The notes under the pieces: model-generated
Told to the model about the DNA's origin: nothing
What the model saw: the letters and a program-made list of their open reading frames with translations, nothing else
Databases searched by the model: none
Source of the DNA: a virus
Reading direction: 5' to 3' (one strand)
IMG/VR virus record: IMGVR_UViG_3300037541_000487
Location: 1 to 24,705 of that record
DNA length: 24,705 nucleotides
Made by a program: the position numbers and the translations under genes
In this document: piece by piece, positions 7,205 through 15,453 of the stretch
Numbering within the stretch: position 1 is the first letter of the stretch
Layout: each line of letters starts with the position of its first letter

Positions 7205-7916
7205 GATTATTCAGTTTGGAGACGTGCTAACAGGTACAACTCAAAACACGACCGCTACCCCTAGTGCGCCTATCTTTTTGGGCAACGGCACGTTACGCTT
7301 ACCTAACGGCTTGGCTATTGGCTGGCCTGGTGGTGCGCATGATGTTGACTTAGCTCAACTGATTGCTAACGTAATTGTAACCGCACACGCTGGCACAAAC
7401 CCAACGCTAACGACGGTAGTGCAAGGTGTTAATGACCCCTTTAGCAACAACACCACGATTGCCACAACCGCCCTGACAGCAGCAGCTACGACGATTACCT
7501 TGGCCGAGCGAACTGGCATTGCTCAAAACAGCTTTGCTTTGTTGATTGACGTAAAAGCTCAAGGGTATGAGTGGGTGCAAGTGACCTCCTCCGCTACCAC
7601 TGGTGCGGGCGACCACACTATTGTACGGGCAAGGCGTGGAACTACTGCTAAAGCGTTTGCCGTGGGTAGCTACCTGTTGTTTACTAACGACTGGGTAACG
7701 ATTCGCTCCAACAACAGCACAACCACAACCCTTACTACTGGGGCGGTAGATATTTCAGCAGCGACCGCTACCGCACCTACCACGGCTGTTATTGACACCC
7801 AAGCCCTAGGGATGACGACTATCGGCTACCCTGTTATCCGCTTGCTGTCAACTGTGGGTGGTACATCAACACCTACAGCCACGTACCGGACAACCCTTGC
7901 TGGTGTAAAGAAGTAG
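7194..7916 (+). CDS. Beta-rich structural protein, likely head decoration or fibre
   Basis: A 240-aa protein dominated by Thr, Ala, Val and Gly in alternating patterns typical of beta structure. Residues about 95-160 match a beta-sandwich module repeatedly seen in phage surface proteins: a TTITLAERTG strand, an EWVQVTSSATTGAGDHTIVR core, and the RRGTTAKAFAVG turn, which resembles the 'RG..GT.A..H..G' signature of such modules. The second half carries Thr-rich strands (NNSTTTTLTTGAVDIS). No enzyme motif is visible. It starts inside the previous gene (11-base overlap) and sits between coat and connector genes, so a decoration protein or head fibre is the best reading; a tail-associated role is possible. 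Confidence 0.6.
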   Translation: MADKIIQFGDVLTGTTQNTTATPSAPIFLGNGTLRLPNGLAIGWPGGAHDVDLAQLIANVIVTAHAGTNPTLTTVVQGVNDPFSNNTTIATTALTAAATTITLAERTGIAQNSFALLIDVKAQGYEWVQVTSSATTGAGDHTIVRARRGTTAKAFAVGSYLLFTNDWVTIRSNNSTTTTLTTGAVDISAATATAPTTAVIDTQALGMTTIGYPVIRLLSTVGGTSTPTATYRTTLAGVKK

Positions 7917-7924
7917 CTTAACGC

Positions 7925-8698
7925 ATGGCCTCAACACTAACACTGTTTGATTATATGCGGCGAGTGCAAAGAGAAGCGGGGCTTAAACAAAGCTCCGCTT
8001 TTCCTGCTACGCCTTCCACCGAAGAAGCAAGGGTAATAGACGGCATTAACGCCGTGTTGCGTGAGCTAAACAATAAATACTACCTAGCCTTTAAGCTGGT
8101 AGAGCAGGATTTTACAAGTTCATCACTGGTTGACCGTTACAACCTAAGCGAAAGCCCCTACAATTTTAGCTACTTTGACGTTAGCAGGATGGCACGCAAC
8201 GGGGTTATCCGCAAAGAGGATGGCCTGCCCTTACAGTACATTGACTACACCCGCAGGGATGTAATGCGCCCCGAAGCTACGGCTGGGGGCGGTATCCCTA
8301 CTTACTACACAGCAATAGGCGAGACCTTAATTCTATGGCCTAAGCCCAGTGGCGAAGTGTTCACAGTGCGCTACTACCCCACCTATATCGGGACAGACTC
8401 AACAGGAACAACCAGCAAGCTAACGCTCACCCTAGAGGGTGATATCACTATGCTGGATGACCACTGGCAAGATGCCTTGGCCTACGGTGCAGCGTGTAGA
8501 GCCTACAGAGCAGATAAGACGGATGACAAGTATGCCGAGCTTAAACGGCTATGGGAGGACGCACGCAACACCCTACACGGCATGATTCAAGGCGGTGGCG
8601 AAGAGGCAGTGCCTAGCTTTAACATGCTTGGTTCGGCTAGCTACCATGACTTGAGAGACAGACGCTTTTACCCCTTTGGCAGTGGGTTTGAGTTGTAA
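7925..8698 (+). CDS. Head-to-tail adaptor (tail tubular A-like)
   Basis: A 257-aa protein at the usual place of the connector ring below the portal. The N-terminus (MASTLTLFDYMRRVQREAGL, then DGINAVLRELNN near residue 40) is the helical opening of adaptor proteins such as P22 gp4 or T7 gp11. The middle contains YYTAIGETLILWPKPSGEVF followed by a YYP stretch, a beta pattern common in these adaptors. The helical part (DHWQDALAYGAACRAYRADK) and a disordered tail follow. It would bind the portal and hold the propeller/nozzle protein encoded by the following gene, which begins on its stop codon (TAATG). The exact family is inferred from pattern and order. Confidence 0.65.
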   Translation: MASTLTLFDYMRRVQREAGLKQSSAFPATPSTEEARVIDGINAVLRELNNKYYLAFKLVEQDFTSSSLVDRYNLSESPYNFSYFDVSRMARNGVIRKEDGLPLQYIDYTRRDVMRPEATAGGGIPTYYTAIGETLILWPKPSGEVFTVRYYPTYIGTDSTGTTSKLTLTLEGDITMLDDHWQDALAYGAACRAYRADKTDDKYAELKRLWEDARNTLHGMIQGGGEEAVPSFNMLGSASYHDLRDRRFYPFGSGFEL

Positions 8699-10221
8699 TG
8701 CTAGTTGAGTACCGCACAGCGACAGGTGGTGTAAACCTAAGGGGTGGGGTAACAACACTTAACCAAGACCCACAACGCCCTGAGTTTGCCCTGTTAATGA
8801 ACGTAGAGACTTACCAAGATGGTGGGTTAGTAGGCCAGCAGGGCAACACACAGCTCAATTCAGCGGTATCTGATACCAGCGCAGTGCTGGGCATTGGCGA
8901 GTTTAAGACAGGCTCTAGCGTTATTGCCGTGTACGTTAAGGCCAGCGGTAGCGCATACGCTATGGTTGAGGGTGGTGCAGCGGACGGCACAGCCATAAAG
9001 ACAGGGTTAAGCACTTCTGCTATTCCTCACTTTTGCCAGTTTAACGGCAAGATACTGGTGTTTAATGGCGTTGACCAGCCTTGGTCATACGATGGCACAA
9101 CCGCAGCTAACTTGACTGGTACACCTAGCGCATGGTCAAGCACCAAGCCTAACTTCTGTGCGGTACACCGAGGGGGCAGGGTGCTTACCGCAGTAGGTAG
9201 TGAGGTTTACTATTGTGTGCTTGGCAATGAGAATGACTGGACGGGTACAGGTTCAGGCTTTTTAAGCACGCTGTATGGGGATAAAAGCCCTGTTATAGGA
9301 CTTGGCCAGTTTGGTGAGTTCTCCACTATTCACACTAACAACCCCGCCATTTACCTGCTAGGTGGCCAAGCCCCTACTGATTATACAGTAGTGCCGATAG
9401 CCAGCAATAGAGCGGCAGTAGGTAGTAAGGCGTTTGCCAATATCAACAACAGGCAATGGTTTTTTACAGGTGATGCCATTATACCCATTGAACAGACCCA
9501 GCTTAACCAAGTGCAGATAGGTGGGGATAACGACATTGGTAGCAAGATTAAGCCCTTCCTGTACTACGTTAATAACCTTGAAAACATCCTGCCCTTGGCT
9601 GACTCAACCCGCAAAGACACGATACTGGTGGCTGATTTTATCCGCTCGCAGTTGTTGGTGTATGGTAAACAATTAGGGTCATCCACCTACAACATAACGG
9701 CTATCTTCAACTTTTTGCAAGGCGCATGGACGTTTAGGCAGGCAACACCAGTTACTACGGTAGCGAGGGTTGGCAACACCATTATGACAGGCACAAGCGA
9801 CGGCAAGATACTGAAAGAGTTTAGCGGGGAGAACTTAGCCAGTGGAGCCTTGCTTGAGAAAAAAGTCATAACCAGTTGGCTAGACTTTGGGTCAATGTTT
9901 AGCAAGAAACAGCTTGAAAAGTTTTACGTGTTGGTTGATATTAACAACCAATCAACAATGCAGGTGACAGTGAAGCAGGATTGGAGCAGGCAAGCGGTGC
10001 AGAGCTTCCCTGTGGTGCAACCAGTGGCTAAAGATGTGTACGGCACGGCAACCTACGGCACGGCTACTTACAGTGGTAGTAATATCCTAGACCACTCTGA
10101 AAGCATAGAGGGTAAGTTTAGGAGCATACAACTAGACTTTGACCTTAGTGCCAGTGATACCAGCATGAAACTGTTAGGTTATGGCTTTGATGTGAAGGTG
10201 CTAGATGCGAACTCGCCGTAA
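8698..10221 (+). CDS. Tail nozzle/stopper protein with propeller-like repeats
   Basis: A 507-aa beta-rich protein. The N-terminus (GGVNLRGGVTTLNQDP) and the stretch CQFNGKILVFNGVDQPWSYD followed by a GTTAANL turn match podovirus tail proteins forming the closed end of the stubby tail (roles of T7 gp12 or P22 gp10). Later segments (NDWTGTGSGFLS, FTGDAIIPIEQT, GAWTFRQATPVTTVAR, DGKILKEFSG) recur at intervals like blades of a beta-propeller. Residues 448-458 carry the small tandem repeat YGTATYGTATY, known from phage tail surface proteins. The ATG overlaps the adaptor stop by one base and no strong Shine-Dalgarno is seen, so translation is probably coupled. It overlaps the next gene by 17 bases. 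Confidence 0.65.
   Translation: MLVEYRTATGGVNLRGGVTTLNQDPQRPEFALLMNVETYQDGGLVGQQGNTQLNSAVSDTSAVLGIGEFKTGSSVIAVYVKASGSAYAMVEGGAADGTAIKTGLSTSAIPHFCQFNGKILVFNGVDQPWSYDGTTAANLTGTPSAWSSTKPNFCAVHRGGRVLTAVGSEVYYCVLGNENDWTGTGSGFLSTLYGDKSPVIGLGQFGEFSTIHTNNPAIYLLGGQAPTDYTVVPIASNRAAVGSKAFANINNRQWFFTGDAIIPIEQTQLNQVQIGGDNDIGSKIKPFLYYVNNLENILPLADSTRKDTILVADFIRSQLLVYGKQLGSSTYNITAIFNFLQGAWTFRQATPVTTVARVGNTIMTGTSDGKILKEFSGENLASGALLEKKVITSWLDFGSMFSKKQLEKFYVLVDINNQSTMQVTVKQDWSRQAVQSFPVVQPVAKDVYGTATYGTATYSGSNILDHSESIEGKFRSIQLDFDLSASDTSMKLLGYGFDVKVLDANSP
10039..10068 (+). repeat. Tandem 15-bp repeat coding YGTAT twice
   Basis: Two adjacent 15-bp units (10039-10053, 10054-10068) differ at only three positions and both code YGTAT. 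They lie in the C-terminal quarter of the propeller-like tail protein. Confidence 0.7.
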
Positions 10222-10807
10222 TAAAAACATAGCCAGTGGCTACAAAAAAGTTACGCTAGAGTGGGTAAACCTCCCTCATCATGGGGCGCAACACCTCCCT
10301 TTTATCTTGGAGCTGTTCTCAAAGCACCTAGACGTGTTTTTAGACGATGCTCATACCGTTGAGCCTACCCTTGAGGGCAAGGCCAGCTTTTGCCTAGACA
10401 CCTTAGAGGCCATGAGTGGGTGGGTAGCTGTAGCTTTAGCTGATGGAGTACCCTTTGGTGTGCAGTTTGTGCGCTCATGGGATGGCTTAACCGCCGAGGT
10501 GGGCGGGGTTGGCAAGCCCAAGGTGTACCAGCCTGCTATGGATGAGGCGTTTAGCCAGTTTATAGAGGCTATCTTTAGCACTGGCAAGGCCGAGTTGTTG
10601 CGTGCGTTGACCGCCGAGGGTAACAAAGCAGCTAGAGTAGTGCTAAAGCGGGTAGGGTTTAACACTCCCCAGCCCTATCGTGGCTACAAGGTAAAAAATG
10701 GTGAAATTATCAATGCTATAATGTTGTCATTAAGCAAGCAAGAATGGAGTCTATCTTATGGGCGGAGCCAAGAAAAGCACCCCTCCACAAGCACCAGCCC
10801 CGCCTAA
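10205..10807 (+). CDS. GNAT-like protein of the internal virion block
   Basis: A 200-aa protein resembling N-acetyltransferase-fold proteins. The pattern GWVAVALADGVPFGVQFVRS is a GNAT-like strand pair, and the later ELLRALTAEGNKAARVVLKR followed by VGF resembles the GNAT C-terminal signature in which an 'N..A...L...GF' helix precedes the last strands. T7 gp13, an internal virion protein, also has this fold, and the position here, after the tail tube genes and before the ejection proteins, matches. No clear Q/RxxGxG/A acetyl-CoA loop is seen, so it may be structural rather than an active enzyme. The ATG at 10205 has AAGGTG upstream and lies within the preceding gene. Its 3' end overlaps the next gene by 50 bases and contains a promoter. 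Confidence 0.55.
   Translation: MRTRRNKNIASGYKKVTLEWVNLPHHGAQHLPFILELFSKHLDVFLDDAHTVEPTLEGKASFCLDTLEAMSGWVAVALADGVPFGVQFVRSWDGLTAEVGGVGKPKVYQPAMDEAFSQFIEAIFSTGKAELLRALTAEGNKAARVVLKRVGFNTPQPYRGYKVKNGEIINAIMLSLSKQEWSLSYGRSQEKHPSTSTSPA
10714..10722 (+). promoter_or_regulatory. Extended -10 promoter inside the GNAT-like gene
   Basis: TGCTATAAT is a perfect extended -10 element (TGnTATAAT), with the hexamer at 10717-10722. The -35 position holds only AAAAAT, but extended -10 promoters tolerate that. Transcription would begin near 10729, 29 bases before the ATG at 10758, giving a tight leader with GGAG for the first ejection gene. The surrounding codons are locally A/T-rich, unlike the rest of the gene. 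Confidence 0.5.
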
Positions 10808-11450
10808 CTTCCAAGGCAGTAACGTCATGGAAGGGGATTTTTTGCGTAGTCGCACTACGAAAAAGGGCGACGATGTTATAACGCAATCTTTCCTTACCCC
10901 CTTTGAACAGCAGATGCAGGCACAGGCACAGGCACAAATTGCGCAACTGATGCCACAGTTGACTAGAACAAGCCAGCAGACAGACGCTAGGGCTAGGGAG
11001 TTGCAGGACGCTTACCGCAACCAAAGCATGATGCAGTTTAACCAGCAATGGAACCCTATGGTAGCGGACTTGCAGGAGAACAACTTTAGCAAGTTTGGCG
11101 CAAACACTAACCAGCCCTTTGTGGATGCCATGCGTAAGGCGTTGGAGAGCGTGGCCAGCCCAGCCATGCAGAGCATTGGCAACCAAGCGGTAATGATGCG
11201 TGAGGACTTGCTAGACAGGGATACCCAACGTAAGGCGCAACAGTTGCAGATGCTAGGCGTGCCATTAAGCGAAAACCAAGCAAGGTTACTAAGTGGCCTT
11301 GGCTCAACACAGGCAGGGGCGACAATGGGGCAGAACTTCGCTAACCAGCAGTTTAGCAACCAGTTTAACGCCCAGCAGTACAACCAAGCTAACCAGCCAC
11401 AACGAGGCCGTAGCATTTGGGACAAAGTAGCCAACCCATTTGGGATGTAA
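10758..11450 (+). CDS. Internal virion/ejection protein, Gln-rich (230 aa)
   Basis: A 230-aa protein starting MGGAKKSTPPQAPAPPNF. It is rich in Gln, Ala, Met and Asn and mostly helical, with QAQAQAQIAQLM, a NQQWNPMVADLQENNFSKF helix and a Gln/Asn-rich C-terminus (NQQFSNQFNAQQYNQ). This composition, the small size and the place at the head of three further proteins of similar style resemble the ejection proteins of podoviruses (roles like P22 gp7, gp20, gp16), which leave the virion before the DNA and help it cross the envelope. GGAG lies 8 bases upstream of the ATG. It overlaps the previous gene by 50 bases and may have its own promoter at 10714. Confidence 0.6.
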   Translation: MGGAKKSTPPQAPAPPNFQGSNVMEGDFLRSRTTKKGDDVITQSFLTPFEQQMQAQAQAQIAQLMPQLTRTSQQTDARARELQDAYRNQSMMQFNQQWNPMVADLQENNFSKFGANTNQPFVDAMRKALESVASPAMQSIGNQAVMMREDLLDRDTQRKAQQLQMLGVPLSENQARLLSGLGSTQAGATMGQNFANQQFSNQFNAQQYNQANQPQRGRSIWDKVANPFGM

Positions 11451-11462
11451 GGATTTAAGATT

Positions 11463-11870
11463 ATGCCGTTGCCAGCTTTTATACCAGCCTTACTAGCCGC
11501 TTTAAAGATAGGCGGGGCGACCGCTGGCGCAGGTGTGTTAGGTGCAGGAGCAGGCGTGGCTACCGCAGCCCCCATGGCGGCGGGTATGGCAACCGCCCCC
11601 GCTATAGCAGGTGGCCTTGGTTCATCCGCCCCGATGGTAGCAGGTGGAGGCATGGCCAGTGGCTTTGGTGGCATGATGGGCGCATTAACCCCACTGCAAA
11701 AGATGCAGATGGGTATGAACTTTATGGGTGGTGGCGGTGGCCAGCAACAACAATCACAGAACAAGCAACCCGCCATGCAACAGATGGGTTATATGCCAAG
11801 CCCTACACCACAAGCTGCCCCTGACCTAGCCAGTTTGCTAGCCACTTACCAACAACGAAGGGGCTACTAA
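11463..11870 (+). CDS. Small membrane-active ejection protein candidate (135 aa)
   Basis: A 135-aa protein whose first 75 residues are almost all Ala, Gly, Val, Leu, Pro and Met (LPAFIPALLAALKIGGATAG, then further Gly/Ala repeats), long enough to insert into or span a membrane more than once. The second half is polar and Gln-rich (GGGGGQQQQSQNKQP) and ends in ATYQQRRGY. Such Gly/Ala-rich hydrophobic proteins in the ejection block are thought to help form a channel. The leader AAGGATTTAAGATT before the ATG resembles that of the coat gene. The next gene starts on its stop codon. A late holin-like role is less likely given the neighbours. Confidence 0.55.
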   Translation: MPLPAFIPALLAALKIGGATAGAGVLGAGAGVATAAPMAAGMATAPAIAGGLGSSAPMVAGGGMASGFGGMMGALTPLQKMQMGMNFMGGGGGQQQQSQNKQPAMQQMGYMPSPTPQAAPDLASLLATYQQRRGY

Positions 11871-13009
11871 TGAACGCAAACCAGCCAGCATTTGACCTTG
11901 GCGAGTTACTTCGTGGCTTGCAGACACAAGCGGCCTATGGCGCAGCACAATTTGGCCTACCCCAAGGGCAGAGCTTTAACTACACCCCCCCAGTGCAGGG
12001 GATGCCACAGCAACCACAGAATCCTAACGGTGGCCTATGGAACGCCTTAGGGTATGCTGGTGATGTGTTAGGGGCTATTCAGCGTAGTGGTGACGGTGGA
12101 TGGGCTGGTGATGCCTTAAGTACCGTAGTACAGCGACGCAACGCCCAAAGCTACAACCAAGCGATACAACAGGCCAAGTTAGCCGAGTTGATGCAAGCCC
12201 AGCAACTAAGGCAAAACAAGATAACAGACTACCAAAACCTAACAGGCAAGCAGTTTTTAACCCCTGAAGTAGGGGAGCAATACGCTCAATTGGCTGGCTT
12301 CCCCTTGGCAAAAGAGCAAGGCATGTATGGCTTAGAGAAAGACAAGGGCCAAGATGCTCTTAGTGCATGGGTGCAATTACAGGATATGGGCTTTGGTGGG
12401 ACTAGCCCCGCTGGCCAGCCACAGCAGGCTCAACCTCAAGCACAACAGCCAGCCTTCCAAGCCCCTGTTAAAGGCTATGCTCTGCAAAACTTTGTGCCTG
12501 ATAACCAGTTTAGTGCTGGTGCTACACAGACCCAAGTGCCTGACTTTAGCGGTATCCCTGTTACGCCTGATATGCTTGAAAAGTTTACTGGCGCAAGGAA
12601 TCAAAACCTTGACAGAGAAGGGCGTGAGCGTGACCTTGCTAGAAAAGCTCAACTAGAGCAATTGCGATTAAATAACCTAGCCAAGTACCAGCAAGGCCAG
12701 CTTGGCGTGCAACGGCAAAGGGCTGGTATTTATGCCCAGCAAGTTGCCCAGCTTGGTGCTTATCAAAGAGGGCAACTTGGCATCGCCGAGCGCAGGCTCC
12801 AACAACAAAACCCTAACAAATACCGCTTGTTGCAAGAAGCAGTCAACACAGGGAAGATGCCTTGGCCTGATTATTTACAAGCCATATCAGCTAGCGACCC
12901 AATGATAGACTTTGGTGACGCTCTACCAACACAGCCCACTGGTGGCGGTGCGCCTAGGGCGGGAAGTATCCCCAAGTTTAGGGATGTAATGCCAGCTAGG
13001 GGGCGGTAA
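11870..13009 (+). CDS. Ejection/internal virion protein, Gln-rich coiled coil (379 aa)
   Basis: A 379-aa protein, Gln-rich throughout. Residues 1-60 are low complexity; 80-125 form a helix (NQAIQQAKLAELMQAQQLRQ); the middle is Pro/Gln-rich; residues about 240-325 are a long charged coiled coil with a repeated element, AKYQQGQLGVQRQRAG and later GAYQRGQLGIAERRL. No enzyme motif is visible. ATG overlaps the previous stop by one base, with AAGGGG upstream. Composition and position place it with the ejection proteins; the coiled coil may stack inside the portal channel. The exact function is not known. Confidence 0.55.
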   Translation: MNANQPAFDLGELLRGLQTQAAYGAAQFGLPQGQSFNYTPPVQGMPQQPQNPNGGLWNALGYAGDVLGAIQRSGDGGWAGDALSTVVQRRNAQSYNQAIQQAKLAELMQAQQLRQNKITDYQNLTGKQFLTPEVGEQYAQLAGFPLAKEQGMYGLEKDKGQDALSAWVQLQDMGFGGTSPAGQPQQAQPQAQQPAFQAPVKGYALQNFVPDNQFSAGATQTQVPDFSGIPVTPDMLEKFTGARNQNLDREGRERDLARKAQLEQLRLNNLAKYQQGQLGVQRQRAGIYAQQVAQLGAYQRGQLGIAERRLQQQNPNKYRLLQEAVNTGKMPWPDYLQAISASDPMIDFGDALPTQPTGGGAPRAGSIPKFRDVMPARGR

Positions 13010-15453
13010 TGGTTGAGCAATTACAGGGTGGTGTAAGCCTAGACTTTCTCAAGCAAGATTCTGACTTTTTAGCTGCCCCACCTGAACAGCAAAAGGCCTA
13101 CTTGCAACAGTACGTTTTGCCTGATTTAGACCCTGACTTTGCCCAAGCTCCACCCGAGGAGCAGAACGCTTACCTTGACCAGTATGTGTTGCCCAACTTT
13201 ATCCCCAACCCCACCCCGCAACCACTACCCCCAACACAGACCCCTCCACCAGTAAGCCCACCAGCGGTAGCTCAACGACCCATTAACAAGCCAATTGACC
13301 CATTAGGTGGCTATACAGCAATGGGGCAGTTTGGAGCCTTTGCCGCCCCTTATATCCCCCAAGGCATAGCCTATGGTGCTTCAGCGGGGAAGGTGTTACC
13401 TAAACAGGGCTACCCTCAAACCTTAGCGGGGCAAGTGCCGTTTACCGTTGGTGACTTAATCGGTGGCCTTGTCGCCGCTGGTAGTGGTGCTTTACTTGGT
13501 GCAGGTGGTTTGGCGGCTACAGGCGGGACTTACGCTGGCATACGTGAGGCCAATAGGCAAAGCCTTAACCGTGGTGGAGGTAGATACCTTGACCCTACCC
13601 CTTATGGCCAGCTCCCCCAAGCTGAAAAGAACAAGATAGCCCAAGGGGTCGCAACCCAAGGAATCTTTGGTGCATTGACCACTGGCCTACCCGCTGCCCT
13701 TGGCAGGGGCTTACTGGCCAAGATAGGCACAGGGGCGGCTTTGGGTGGCGCACAGGGTGTCACACAGAACGCCTTAGAGCAGTACACCGACAAGGGCAAG
13801 GTGGATATTAAAGAGACCCTACCCGCTGGTTTGTTTGGTGGAGCCTTAGGCGGTGGTATTGGAGCTATCAGTGGCACAGCCCCCACCATGAAGCGTAGGG
13901 AAGTGGAGCAACCACCGCGGCTACCCTTGGTAACTAGGGCTTTACGGCAAGAGCTAACAGGTGGTAAGCCAAGGGTCAACCTTGAGACAGAGGCTAAGCT
14001 ACTGCCCCAGCCACAAGAGCCAACGCCACTAGGCCGTGTGCCAAGGGATGTAACGGAAGCTATAGACGCTATTGCAGCCAAGGCCATTAACAAGCCAGTG
14101 CAAAAACCAGCAGGCAGGCCAGCACCCGCTAAGCAGGAGCAACCCAGCATTGTACCTGCTAAGGCTAAGCCTGTAGAGCCTAAGCAAGTAGAGGCAAAGG
14201 CGGTTAAGGATGCGCCAACTAAAGCACAACGGCGGGCAGAAGAATCACCAGCCCCCAAGGTTAAAATAAAAAAGCCTGCTACTGTTATCAAGACAGACGC
14301 ACAATTACAAGAAACTCTTAGCCCACTAAAGCAAAAGCCTAAAGACGTTGAAGGGCTTATCCCCAAGGTCGTACTAAACGAGGATGAAGTGCGCTACAAA
14401 AGCACAGAAGCCTTTAAGGGTAATGCTGATGAGCAGATTTACAGCGACTCAATAGACACGTTATTTAGACGTGAAAATGGGGATGTGCGCTTAATCCAAG
14501 ACGAGCTAGACAATCTTGTCGATATGGACATGATTACAAAACCTAAAGACTGGAAGGCTATTAAAACACAAGATGAGCTTGAGGCATTACTCACAGAGGA
14601 TTACGAAGGCACAGACCTTACTTTTGCTTTTGACTTGCTAGATAGCCAAAACGAATACGGTCACAAGTATTACGCTATTGAAAACTATGTGGATGACCCA
14701 CGTAACCCCAACACTGGCAAGACAGAGCGAGATGCGATGCTTGGCTACCTGTATGACACGGGTAAGTATGACATTATAGAGCCTGATGCTAGTGTGCTAA
14801 ATACGGAACAGATTGCAAAAAGTATTCAAAAGTATTTCCAAAACGAAGGATTTACGGTAAGCCTAAAGCGTTCAGGATTAAGTGATAGCCATTACTTGCG
14901 TGTTTACGACGATGTTAGGATTGGCGAAGGCTTTAGCCAGTTTGAAGATGGTTATGAAATTGCTATCCGAAACCACAAGGCAGCCAGCCAGCACAGCGTG
15001 AACGGCTACGAGCTGGATGTTGATAGTAGGACAACGCCCAAAGACATAGTTGAAGCTGTCAAGCAGATACAAAAAGATATTGATGAGACGATTGCCGACA
15101 GGCTTTTTGATAAAAAAAGAGGTGGGAAATTCTGGGCTAAGCCAGTAGTGGAAGCCTTTGAAGCCACAGAAGCCCTTGGTAAACAGATTGACGCTGACCC
15201 AAGCACAGCAGACTTGCCAAGCCCCCCTAGCCCAAGGCAGGCTAAGATTGACGCACAGGTGGAGCGGTACAACAAGGCACTGGCTAACAACGACCCCATA
15301 GAGCAGGGTGGAGCAGCTAGAATGATTGAGGCCGAACTAGCCTTAGCCATTAAAAACGATGGCATGGATAAGGCTGGCTTTGTGAAGGCGACTAAAGATA
15401 TGCCCAAAGAAGTATTTGACGACATAGCAAAGAGGTTGAATTGCGGTGGCTGA
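13009..15453 (+). CDS. Large ejection protein with membrane segments and an appended C-terminal domain (814 aa)
   Basis: An 814-aa multi-domain virion protein. Residues 17-64 are two copies of a 24-aa unit (DFLAAPPEQQKAYLQQYVLP and DFAQAPPEEQNAYLDQYVLP). A Pro-rich linker follows, then hydrophobic Gly/Ala segments at about 147-177, 211-252 and 272-291 that could insert in the host membrane. Residues 340-430 are a basic Pro/Lys/Ala linker. From about 455 the protein is acidic and globular. Residues about 600-695 contain GFTVSLKRSGLSDSHYLRVY, a later EIAIRNHK, and an Asp-Val stretch, resembling a small domain (SxxSxYLxV...IRxxxH) I associate with phage and mobile-element proteins. ATG overlaps the previous stop by one base, with GGGGG upstream. 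It may carry a passenger function into the cell. Confidence 0.55.
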   Translation: MVEQLQGGVSLDFLKQDSDFLAAPPEQQKAYLQQYVLPDLDPDFAQAPPEEQNAYLDQYVLPNFIPNPTPQPLPPTQTPPPVSPPAVAQRPINKPIDPLGGYTAMGQFGAFAAPYIPQGIAYGASAGKVLPKQGYPQTLAGQVPFTVGDLIGGLVAAGSGALLGAGGLAATGGTYAGIREANRQSLNRGGGRYLDPTPYGQLPQAEKNKIAQGVATQGIFGALTTGLPAALGRGLLAKIGTGAALGGAQGVTQNALEQYTDKGKVDIKETLPAGLFGGALGGGIGAISGTAPTMKRREVEQPPRLPLVTRALRQELTGGKPRVNLETEAKLLPQPQEPTPLGRVPRDVTEAIDAIAAKAINKPVQKPAGRPAPAKQEQPSIVPAKAKPVEPKQVEAKAVKDAPTKAQRRAEESPAPKVKIKKPATVIKTDAQLQETLSPLKQKPKDVEGLIPKVVLNEDEVRYKSTEAFKGNADEQIYSDSIDTLFRRENGDVRLIQDELDNLVDMDMITKPKDWKAIKTQDELEALLTEDYEGTDLTFAFDLLDSQNEYGHKYYAIENYVDDPRNPNTGKTERDAMLGYLYDTGKYDIIEPDASVLNTEQIAKSIQKYFQNEGFTVSLKRSGLSDSHYLRVYDDVRIGEGFSQFEDGYEIAIRNHKAASQHSVNGYELDVDSRTTPKDIVEAVKQIQKDIDETIADRLFDKKRGGKFWAKPVVEAFEATEALGKQIDADPSTADLPSPPSPRQAKIDAQVERYNKALANNDPIEQGGAARMIEAELALAIKNDGMDKAGFVKATKDMPKEVFDDIAKRLNCGG
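13057..13200 (+). repeat. Tandem repeat of a 24-aa unit
   Basis: Residues 17-40 and 41-64 of the 814-aa protein are consecutive copies of the pattern D-x-D-F-x-x-A-P-P-E-x-Q-x-A-Y-L-x-Q-Y-V-L-P. The two 72-bp DNA units have diverged at many third positions, so the duplication is old and kept at the protein level. Confidence 0.75.

Noticed and set aside
11012-11776. Long minus-strand open frame opposite the ejection genes (and similar ones at 13602-14366 and 15343-16329)
   Set aside because: Cys/Pro/Ser-biased mirror frames of Gly/Ala/Gln-rich genes, without ribosome sites or neighbours on that strand; shadows of the + strand genes.
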